Part shown: one piece after another, positions 8,345 through 13,313 of the stretch
Layout: every line of letters begins with the position of its first letter
Numbering within the stretch: the stretch's first letter is position 1
NCBI GenBank assembly: GCA_000434775.1
Contig: FR895462.1
Location: 16,087 to 29,399 of the forward strand
Reading direction: 5' to 3'
Length of the DNA stretch: 13,313 nucleotides
Origin: Eggerthella sp. CAG:368
GTDB lineage: Bacteria > Actinomycetota > Coriobacteriia > Coriobacteriales > Eggerthellaceae
Translations under genes and position numbers: made by a program
The notes under the pieces: generated by a model
Databases searched by the model: none
What the model was told of the DNA's origin: nothing
Seen by the model: the letters and a program-made list of their open reading frames with translations, nothing else

Positions 8345-8373
8345 CCTACGTTACTAGCTGCAGGGAGGACTAC

Positions 8374-9168
8374 ATGAAAATTGGATTTATCGGTTGCGGA
8401 AACATGGCCCAGGCCATCATTAAAGGAATCCTTGCAAAAGGACTCGTGTCTTCTGCAGATATTTTTGGTTCAAATTCCTCAGCGGAACATGCAGCGAATG
8501 TTCAAAAAAACTTGGGCATTCAAACTTTCACCGACAACAACAAAGTTGTAAATCACTCCGATATTGTTTTCTTAAGCGTTAAACCTCAGCAATACGAAGC
8601 AGTAATTTCTGAAATAAAAGACGCGATCCGCCCTGAACAAATTATCGTCACTATTGCTCCCGGAAAAACCATTCAATGGCTCGAAAGCCTGTTTGGAAAA
8701 CCCGTAAAACTTGTTCGCACTATGCCGAATACGCCTGCTTTGGTTGGCGAAGGATTAACTTCTTACTGTGAGAACTCCCTTGTTTCCAAAGAAGAGCTTG
8801 CTTCTATCGAAGAACTGCTCTCAAGTTTTGGCAAAATTGAACATTTAAAAGAAGCGCTTATCGATGTTGCAAGCGCAGTTGGCGGAAGTGGTCCTGCCTA
8901 TGTATATCAATTTATTGAAGCGCTCGCCGATGCAGGGGTGTCAGACGGTCTTCCCCGCACACAGGCATACGAGATTGCCGCTCAAATGGTATTAGGAAGT
9001 GCAAAAATGGTGCTTGAAACCGGAAAGCATCCCGGCCAACTTAAAGACGAGGTTTGCTCACCAGGCGGATCAACCATTAAAGGCGTTGAAGTGCTTGAAG
9101 ATGCCGCTTTTCGTGGTGCTGTGATAAGAGCTATTCGGTCGTGCACCCAGGCCGCTCGTTCTTTATAG
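8374..9168 (+). CDS. proC: Pyrroline-5-carboxylate reductase
   Basis: Catalyses the last step of proline synthesis, reducing 1-pyrroline-5-carboxylate to L-proline with NAD(P)H in the cytoplasm. The product has 264 residues, normal for ProC. The N-terminal Rossmann fold starts at once with IGFIGCGNM (3-11); RTMPNTPALVGEG (115-127) is the conserved family segment. The C-terminal dimer domain has AVGGSGPAY (168-176) and the P5CR signature around SPGGSTIKGVEVLE (229-242). The start at 8374 is chosen because GGGAGG lies 5 bases before this ATG and the Rossmann motif must be near the N-terminus. The upstream in-frame TTG (8317) overlaps the promoter. It is divergent from the RND gene. No clear terminator follows, so read-through into the SDR gene 156 bases on is possible. 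Confidence 0.97.
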   Translation: MKIGFIGCGNMAQAIIKGILAKGLVSSADIFGSNSSAEHAANVQKNLGIQTFTDNNKVVNHSDIVFLSVKPQQYEAVISEIKDAIRPEQIIVTIAPGKTIQWLESLFGKPVKLVRTMPNTPALVGEGLTSYCENSLVSKEELASIEELLSSFGKIEHLKEALIDVASAVGGSGPAYVYQFIEALADAGVSDGLPRTQAYEIAAQMVLGSAKMVLETGKHPGQLKDEVCSPGGSTIKGVEVLEDAAFRGAVIRAIRSCTQAARSL

Positions 9169-9324
9169 AAAGAAACGAACGAACCTAACCCTTACAAACC
9201 TTAATACTTTGCTCCATTCGGAAACAATTAAGCCCAATTAACGGAATAATTCCCAGGTCACACCCTGATAGCAGTATTGTTCGAGCTGTCGTAAATGTGC
9301 ATTTATTTCGGAAAGGAGCACATG

Positions 9325-10083
9325 ATGAACCGACTCCAAGACAAAATTGCTGTTGTAACTGGCGCAAACTCAGGCGTAGGCGCCGCTATCGCAAAACTCT
9401 TCGCTAAAGAAGGCGCGACTGTTGTTATGACAGCACGCCGTGAAGCTGCACTTGAAGAAGTTGCCTCTCAAATCGAATCAGACGGTGGTACGACTTTTGT
9501 TATGGCGACGGACATTTCGAAATTAGAAGATCCCGAACGTCTCATGGCTGCAGTTGAGGAAAAATACGGTCGTATCGACATTCTCGTTAACAATGCTGGC
9601 ATTTTGGAAAAGGGTCTTAAGCCAATCGATCGTTTCTCCGACGAAGATCTTGACCGCATTATCGAAACGAACCAAAAGGGAACTATGCGCTGCATGCGTT
9701 CAGCAACCAAACGCATGAAGAAGGGTGCAAGTATTGTAAATATTGCTTCCATCGCAGGAGAAAAAGGCTGCGGCGGTGCAGTTTATGTAAGCTCCAAAGC
9801 TGCAGTTATTGGCGTCACGAAGCACACCGCCTTGCGTTTTCAGGATGAAGGTATTCGCTGCAATGCAATTTGTCCTGGCACCATTGTAACGCCTATGGTT
9901 GCAGGAACGACCGCAGCAGACATGGATCCCGACATGATGGGCGCCATGGCAACTCATTCGAACTTAAAAACGCCACCTTGCATGCCAGAGGATATTGCAA
10001 ATATCGCTCTCTTCCTTGCAAGTGATGAATCCCGCGCTCTTACGGGACAGATAATCGAAAGCGATTTCGGTTCAATGCTATAA
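9325..10083 (+). CDS. SDR-family NAD(P)-dependent oxidoreductase
   Basis: A classical short-chain dehydrogenase/reductase of 252 residues. It has the cofactor motif TGANSGVG (12-19), Asp63 before Ile-Ser, NNAG (89-92), Asn116, and the catalytic Ser142 with Tyr154-x3-Lys158 (YVSSK). Arg38-Arg39 after the second strand suggest NADP(H) preference. The C-terminal GQIIESDFG replaces the more usual GQ-xx-xDGG. The substrate cannot be read from sequence; relatives act on 3-oxoacyl groups, sugars, alcohols, or steroids and bile acids. The second of two adjacent ATGs is chosen because AAAGGAG is then 6 bases away; the first (9322) would leave only 3. AAATGTGCATTT (9293-9304), a near-palindrome just before the ribosome binding site, might be an operator. 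The gene ends in a strong terminator 90 bases downstream. Confidence 0.93.
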   Translation: MNRLQDKIAVVTGANSGVGAAIAKLFAKEGATVVMTARREAALEEVASQIESDGGTTFVMATDISKLEDPERLMAAVEEKYGRIDILVNNAGILEKGLKPIDRFSDEDLDRIIETNQKGTMRCMRSATKRMKKGASIVNIASIAGEKGCGGAVYVSSKAAVIGVTKHTALRFQDEGIRCNAICPGTIVTPMVAGTTAADMDPDMMGAMATHSNLKTPPCMPEDIANIALFLASDESRALTGQIIESDFGSML

Positions 10084-10370
10084 GTTTCAGGTTAAAAGTT
10101 TGCGTAAAGCTCGAGGTAATACCTCTCTTGGTTCTTATTTAGAGCATGACGCTTGTCTAATTTAACTTCACAAGAGCACGAATACTCTTCGTGCTCTTTT
10201 TTTTGGCTTATAGGAAAATAGAGGCTTTCATCCAGCCAGGAACATCCTGCAAAAACCCTTGGCAGCTTATCTAACGCATCGCGCACCCCTGTAGGCAGGA
10301 AAGCGAAAGAGTCCCGCATTCGAACCGAGTCAGAATTCTTTCTTCACTTCAAAACAGCTAAAGCACGCCA
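10084..10370. other. Gene-free stretch apart from the SDR terminator
   Basis: Besides the terminator and a small GAGGT/ACCTC hairpin near 10112-10124, nothing convincing is seen. A 75-codon leftward frame (10092-10319) crosses the terminator, has no ribosome binding site and resembles no family I know. No frame here carries Walker motifs, so the missing 5' part of the ATPase gene that follows is not merely frameshifted; it is absent. Confidence 0.5.
10172..10204 (+). terminator. Rho-independent terminator after the SDR gene
   Basis: AAGAGCACGAA (10172-10182) pairs perfectly with TTCGTGCTCTT (10188-10198) around a 5-base loop, and eight T's run through 10197-10204. The orientation fits termination of the rightward proC/SDR transcripts. 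Confidence 0.93.
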
Positions 10371-10425
10371 TTTGTTCAGCATATCGAACGGTTTTACCAT
10401 GAATCTGTTCGGTATACTGAACAAA
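10371..10425. repeat. 19-bp inverted repeat at the truncated ATPase gene
   Basis: TTTGTTCAGCATATCGAAC (10371-10389) and GTTCGGTATACTGAACAAA (10407-10425) are reverse complements with two mismatches, 17 bases apart. The second arm contains GTTCGGTATACTGAAC, itself a 16-bp near-palindrome (GTTCRGTATACYGAAC). The arrangement suggests paired operators or a recombination product. It lies exactly where ATPase homology begins, and the only usable ATG (10399) is between the arms. Confidence 0.7.
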
Positions 10426-11226
10426 ATTGATGAGTATCTTGATGCCGCCGGCGTACCCCATGATGCCAAGGCACTGTACGCAACAAAAGCCAGGGGGGCC
10501 ATTGCAGGCGCGTTCGATACGTTTTATCAAAGCGGTGGCTTTCCCGAGTCGCTTCGTTATATCTCTGCACGCGAATATGCGGAAAGCGTGTACCAAAAGG
10601 TCTTGCTCGGAGATATAGTGGCACGCAATGGTGTGCGAAACCCCGATGCCCTGCGCGTGCTTATGAAGAAGGTTGCTGAAACCGTCTGCAATGAAATCTC
10701 CGCCACGGCACTACATGGCATGCTTCGCGGATTGGGTTACAGCGTCAGCAAGGGTACACTGTTGAACTACCTCGCCATGGCTCGCGAGGCATACCTGCTG
10801 TTTGAAGTGAAGAACGCCGTTGCAAAGTTTGTAGAGCGCGAGGGGAATCCGAAGCGCTACTTCAGCGATAACGGACTACTCAACCTCTTTTTGATCGGCA
10901 AAGAGCCAACTTTGCTCGAAAATGAGGTAGCTGTAGCAATGCGCGACGTATTTGGCGAAAAGCTTCATTACCTGAAGTCATCAAAAAACGGCATTGATGT
11001 GGATTTTTATGTGCCTGGACAGGGCCTTGCAGTGCAAGTAACCTATTCGCTTTCCAACAGCTCCAAGCCCCGCGAAGTAGGCAACCTCGTGAAACTAGCC
11101 CGTATCGACAAGTCTATTCAGCGACTACTTATCGTGACAAAAGAGGAAGAAGGGGAAATCATAGAGGGCGATACACGCATTGAGGTTAAGCCCGCATGGA
11201 AGTTCCTGCTACAAGACCTCGTGTAG
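10399..11226 (+). pseudogene. 5'-truncated AAA_14/DUF4143 ATPase, DUF4143 part only
   Basis: The frame continues C-terminal family features of the AAA_14-DUF4143 ATPases: EYLDAAG near residue 12, SGGFPES near 46, a VLLGDI-like helix, the winged-helix segment, YFSDNGLLN, LLENEVAV, and the nuclease-like core with DVDFYV and AVQVTYSL (compare EVDFV and YVQV in relatives). Full-length members have about 400-450 residues with Walker A and B in the first 150. Here only about 275 residues remain and the nucleotide-binding domain is missing. There is no good ribosome binding site before ATG 10399, and the open frame starts within the inverted repeat. I infer a deletion that fused the upstream region to mid-gene. 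The remaining frame has no stops, so the event may be recent or the domain may still be expressed. No cellular role is firmly known for the family. Confidence 0.8.
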
Positions 11227-11265
11227 CCTCCTGCGCTCTAAAGCAGGGACCACCCAACACAGGAA

Positions 11266-11302
11266 AACAAAAAACAGGCCAGAGGAATTAACCTCTGGCC
11301 TG
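11266..11302 (-). terminator. Rho-independent terminator of the tRNA-fMet locus
   Basis: CAGGCCAGAGG (11275-11285) and CCTCTGGCCTG (11292-11302) form a perfect 11-bp stem with a 6-base loop. On the minus strand six T's follow (11269-11274). It lies 9 bases beyond the tRNA CCA end, so it is the native terminator of that tRNA, now separated from the gene's 5' half. It could also stop rightward readthrough weakly. Confidence 0.9.
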
Positions 11303-11311
11303 CTGTAATTT

Positions 11312-11356
11312 TGGTCGCGGGGGCCGGATTTGAACCAACGACCTTCGGGTTATGAG
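11312..11356 (-). other. tRNA-fMet 3' half (45 bp): attachment-site scar
   Basis: Read on the minus strand, the 45 bases give the anticodon loop CTCATAA (CAU), stem strand CCCGA, variable loop AGGTC, T-stem GTTGG / loop TTCAAAT / stem CCGGC, acceptor strand CCCCGCG, discriminator A and encoded CCA. Compared with E. coli tRNA-fMet as I know it there are two substitutions: one in the T-stem and A72 to G. Upstream of the anticodon loop the sequence (AGCGC) cannot pair with CCCGA, and no D-arm or 5' acceptor strand is present. This is what integration of a tyrosine-recombinase element into the 3' half of a tRNA gene leaves at its far end. Because the native terminator is on the left, the element lies to the right, and the rebuilt tRNA-fMet should be beyond the right edge. 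Confidence 0.8.
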
Positions 11357-11493
11357 GCGCTTGACCTAGGGTTTTAGGAAAATCTGCTTCGTCTGCGACA
11401 TTCTACGGCATCAGGGTTTGAGCTGGTAGTTGTGTTTTTTCGCGTCTGCGACGCTCTGCTTTGCTCTTGCACTTCTGCTTCTCCAACCTGCCT

Positions 11494-11514
11494 TTGTCGG
11501 CAAATTGTCGGCAA
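11494..11514. repeat. Tandem 10-bp direct repeat, possible integrase arm sites
   Basis: TTGTCGGCAA occurs at 11494-11503 and 11505-11514, one helical turn apart (11 bases), about 140 bases from the tRNA scar. Arm-type sites of tyrosine recombinases are typically short direct repeats of this length near the att core. A second repeat, CGTCTGCGAC, is at 11390-11399 and 11443-11452. The assignment as arm sites is inference from position. Confidence 0.45.
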
Positions 11515-11576
11515 GGACTTTTTCCACAATGGAAAGTCCGGCAGGAAAAGAGCTCTTACGATGCAACCATTCAAGT

Positions 11577-11708
11577 ACACAAGCCGCGGCCTTAGACGAC
11601 GCGGCGAAAAGCGTGGCCAAGCCCTTCCGATTGCTGAAGCAGGCGCTCAAGTGGATCCAGCCGCAGGACCTGGTGACGAAGAACGTGTGTGGCCTCTGCA
11701 AGCCGCCC
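11577..11708 (+). pseudogene. Tyrosine recombinase (integrase) core-binding-domain fragment
   Basis: About 44 codons read like the SAM-like core-binding domain of phage-type integrases: KSVAKPFRLLKQALKW followed by DLVTKNVC and CKPP, the usual pattern of a helix ending in LKQALKWA, a DLVxKN turn, and the linker to the catalytic domain. The catalytic R-H-R-Y half is absent. At about 11705-11709 the match stops and sequence of the opposite-strand ATP-grasp pseudogene begins. No convincing N-terminal arm domain or start is seen. The position next to an attachment scar supports the identification. Longer open frames over this DNA on the minus strand have no family resemblance. Confidence 0.55.
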
Positions 11709-12176
11709 AATCGCCGCGGTAATGTCGAACATCGAGGATCTTCCCGTAACGCACAAAACACCGATACTCGCTAGAAAACTCGACCACTTCACTACAAATA
11801 ACCGGAGCGTCATCGCCGCTACAACCTGCACCAATCGAATCTTTTGTCCCGCGAACAACACGGCCTACAAAGCACTTCTCGTCTACTGGTTTAACGAGAA
11901 GCAGCCAGCTATCACGCTCGTTGTTCACATGATTAATGGTGCTGAGCCAAACTTTCCTTCCGAGAAAACCTGTCAGCTCTTCGGGATGGTCGATTTTTCC
12001 CGAAGTAATACTCAGCGCCCAGGCCGCCGACGACCACGTCTTCTCTTTCGCACTCCGTGAGTTCGTCGTTTGCCTCATACAAAAGTCTCCACGCCCATGA
12101 GGTTGAAGCCCGTCCAGGCAGCATAGCTGCTCGTGCCACGTGGTATTCCTCCCTTACTCTGTATAAAAGCTCTCAT
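11707..12176 (-). pseudogene. ATP-grasp (DUF4343-like) protein, frameshifted and 3'-truncated
   Basis: From ATG 12174-12176 (AAGGA 8 bases before) the frame reads MRAFIQSKGGIP and on to GVET, then a stop appears. Removing one T from the T4 run near 12083 gives LYEANDELTECEREDVVVGG. Removing one A from the A5 run near 11996 gives IDHPEELTGFLGRKVW, then VKPVDEKCFVGRVV and EYRCFVRYGKILDVRHYRGDW. These are ATP-grasp features: VKP lysine strand, FxGRVV, and the E-R-FV-G-I-DVR-Y-GDW block. About 156 codons remain of an expected 230-260. The last part, including the metal-binding V-x-VND block, is missing where the integrase fragment begins. Family ligases or kinases join carboxylates to amines; the substrate is unknown. 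Both frameshifts are in homopolymers, so sequence errors should be excluded, but the 3' truncation is independent of them. Confidence 0.7.
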
Positions 12177-12228
12177 TCTCTCGTTCCTTACATTCAGGCT
12201 TTTCGTATTTCAAAAGGATACGCCCTCT

Positions 12229-12333
12229 ATGGTGCTCTACGTGTACATGGAGGCGGACATGCGCGGAGTTATAGGCATATAGTGGCAGCAAGTAGATAGG
12301 GCAGACAATGAGTACCTTTTTCGATTATGGTAG
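12229..12333 (+). pseudogene. Possible N-terminal scrap of an M55 D-aminopeptidase
   Basis: ATG 12229 has AAGGA 10 bases upstream and gives MVLYVYMEADMRGVIGI, then TAG, then in the same frame WQQVDRADNEYLF and a second TAG. M55 (DppA-like) enzymes begin much like this: a VYISVDMEG-x-x-G strand with the zinc-binding Asp and Glu, followed by a W-x-QV segment and EY. Here Asp is kept but the metal Glu is Arg, and two stops interrupt. The match is short; treat it as a suggestion. Confidence 0.35.
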
Positions 12334-12357
12334 CGCATGTGCGTGCGCTACCATTTT
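12327..12357 (+). terminator. Strong hairpin with short T-tract
   Basis: ATGGTAGCGCA (12327-12337) and TGCGCTACCAT (12344-12354) form a perfect 11-bp stem with a 6-base loop, followed by TTTT. It is terminator-like for rightward transcription but has a short T-run. It overlaps the first codons available to the next gene, so an attenuator-like or recombination role cannot be excluded. Confidence 0.5.
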
Positions 12358-12959
12358 GATCAGACTTCAAATGCCCTTGTTTTAGTGTTTAGCTACAACC
12401 GCAGCAACCACAAAGCTCAACAATTATTCTTTAAGGATTATCAGTATTGGGATGCGCTGCTTGAGCAATACAAAGGCAGAAGCCACCATGAGCAGATCCG
12501 TCTGTTCGAGTTCTTGATGGTAGAACGTTTTGAGAATGGCGTCGAAGACCAGGCGACCATTAAGACGCCCGAAGTAGAGACAAAGCTTTATGAAGCCATA
12601 GAGAAGATAAACGATGGGTCGAGGGTTTCAGTTTGGGGATGTGGTTTTTTTACTATACCGACGCCGATGCTTTGGGCCTGGTGGAGTACATTGCCTGCAA
12701 CCCTGATCGCTCAACCGACAATGTGATCACCTATTATGACTGGCTCCATTATCAAGTACAAATGCGCTTATTTGAGGAATATGGCAGCATGTACGAAGGC
12801 ATAGAAAGCTATATAGAGACCTGCGATAACGATGGAGTAATTACCGATGAGACGTATATACCGCCTTACGCAGGACCTAAAAGCTACTACTGGATTAACT
12901 TTGCCAATTATTACTATGCTGAGCTTAGATCGTGGCCGCCTGTATTGTTAACGGGCTGA
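12337..12959 (+). pseudogene. Unrecognised accessory gene, broken by a frameshift
   Basis: Two overlapping frames make one protein of about 207 residues. The first reads YHFDQTSNALVLVFSYNR to INDGSRVSVWGCGFF. The second runs from FFYYTDADALGLVEYIACN to RSWPPVLLTG. Adding one T to the T7 run at about 12645-12651 joins them. The product is acidic and rich in Tyr, Phe and Trp, with no signal peptide, no membrane segment and no motif I recognise. The start is uncertain: ATG 12337 lies inside a hairpin and lacks a ribosome binding site. An alternative ATG (12309, MSTFFDYG) has a weak AGGG and would need another frame change. It is convergent with mcrC, about 56 bases away. A role next to a restriction system (immunity or defence accessory) would be a guess. 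Confidence 0.5.
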
Positions 12960-13015
12960 CGCACCCGAAAACATTCGAGAATTTCCGGCGGCTGAATAGT
13001 GGCGACTAGCGCGAC

Positions 13016-13313
13016 TTAAAACCATTCCTCTGCTACAGCATCTAACTGCTGGCGAACATCTTCGAACTCTCGGCTGAGGTCGAGCGAGCGAATGCTGATG
13101 GGATTGCCGCTCATGAGGTAGTCGCCGTCGGGGAGCTCCGCTTCGTCGGTGCGGGCATACATCAGCATGCCCGACACCGCAGGCGCATCGGCGGGCAGCG
13201 CTTCCTGCATGTTCTTCACGTAGGTAAACACCTGGTACAGGTTGCCAGAATGCAGTGTACAAACGCCGTAGCTCTGCTGCGTCATGCGCGTGTAGTACTT
13301 AGCGTCGATGATG
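13016..13313 (-). CDS. mcrC: McrC, C-terminal part (McrBC 5-methylcytosine restriction system)
   Basis: The 99 visible codons, open to the window edge, match the C-terminus of McrC, the nuclease subunit that works with the GTPase McrB to cut DNA containing modified cytosine. At the edge IIDAKYY supplies the D-x-K of the PD-(D/E)xK nuclease site. Then come LHSGNLYQVFTYVKN, SGMLMYA, LPDGDYLMSGNPISIRSLDL and a C-terminal QLDAVAEEWF, all typical of the family. The methionine at 13285 is internal, not a start. mcrB would be expected upstream, beyond the right edge. The segment looks clearly richer in G+C than the unrecognised gene beside it, suggesting separate origins. The C-terminus looks complete, so nothing seen here shows it to be inactive. 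Confidence 0.92.
   Translation of the reverse strand, partial: IIDAKYYTRMTQQSYGVCTLHSGNLYQVFTYVKNMQEALPADAPAVSGMLMYARTDEAELPDGDYLMSGNPISIRSLDLSREFEDVRQQLDAVAEEWF

Noticed and set aside
8317..8373. Longer proC start at TTG 8317
   Set aside because: TTG is the first half of a good -35 box, the extra 19 residues do not look like ProC, and the ATG at 8374 has GGGAGG and begins directly with the Rossmann strand.
9163..9178. TTCTTTATAGAAAGAA hairpin at the proC stop as a terminator
   Set aside because: The 6-bp A+T stem is weak and no T-tract follows.
9295..9324. Longer SDR start at ATG 9295 or 9322
   Set aside because: 9295 has no ribosome binding site; 9322 is only 3 bases from AGGAG. 9325 has ideal spacing and gives the usual SDR N-terminus.
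10092..10319. Leftward 75-codon open frame
   Set aside because: It crosses the SDR terminator, lacks a ribosome binding site and has no family resemblance.
11411..11761. Leftward 116-codon open frame over the att arm and integrase fragment
   Set aside because: It is the complement of the repeats and of the integrase-like plus frame; its translation resembles nothing and has no start signal.
11430..11774. Whole 114-codon rightward frame as an intact gene
   Set aside because: Only 11577-11708 resembles integrase; the beginning covers the arm repeats and the end is antisense to the ATP-grasp pseudogene.
1..13313. CRISPR arrays, complete insertion sequences, rRNA genes or riboswitches
   Set aside because: No spaced repeat array, transposase, rRNA segment or recognisable riboswitch core was seen on either strand.

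Overview
The window (about 46-48% G+C by eye) looks like the chromosome of an anaerobic member of the Coriobacteriia (Actinomycetota), perhaps a Cryptobacterium- or Slackia-like organism. That placement rests on an actinobacterial-type DnaE with an intact PHP domain, a monoderm-type RND pump, and accessory genes of the coriobacterial kind. It is an inference from sequence style, not from a search.

Left part (1-10204): a normally organised core region. dnaE runs leftward and its stop codon overlaps a GTG start of a gene cut by the left edge. Divergent from dnaE is a small gene (3859-4266). The second half of its product matches the glycyl-radical loop of anaerobic ribonucleotide reductase (NrdD). 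The intergenic region contains two NrdR-box-like sites 42 bp apart. Next come a leftward RND permease (4370-8143) with an unusual coiled-coil insertion of about 180 residues, a divergent proC (8374-9168) with a good promoter, and an SDR oxidoreductase (9325-10083) closed by a strong terminator (10172-10204).

Middle (10371-11226): a 5'-truncated AAA_14/DUF4143-type ATPase gene. It keeps the DUF4143 part but has lost the whole nucleotide-binding domain. A 19-bp inverted repeat lies at the truncation point.

Right part (11266-13313): the edge of a decayed mobile or defence island. A 45-bp 3' half of tRNA-fMet, with its own terminator, is left as an attachment-site scar. Next to it are a tandem 10-bp repeat of the integrase arm-site kind, a fragment of a tyrosine recombinase core-binding domain, an ATP-grasp (DUF4343-like) pseudogene with two homopolymer frameshifts, a probable scrap of an M55 D-aminopeptidase gene, an unrecognised frameshifted gene, and the C-terminal end of mcrC from a McrBC restriction system that continues past the right edge.

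The most interesting signal is the NrdR-box / NrdD-glycyl-radical-like small gene. It could be a spare-part protein for anaerobic ribonucleotide reductase, analogous to GrcA (YfiD) for pyruvate formate-lyase. The tRNA-fMet attachment scar and the pump insertion come next.
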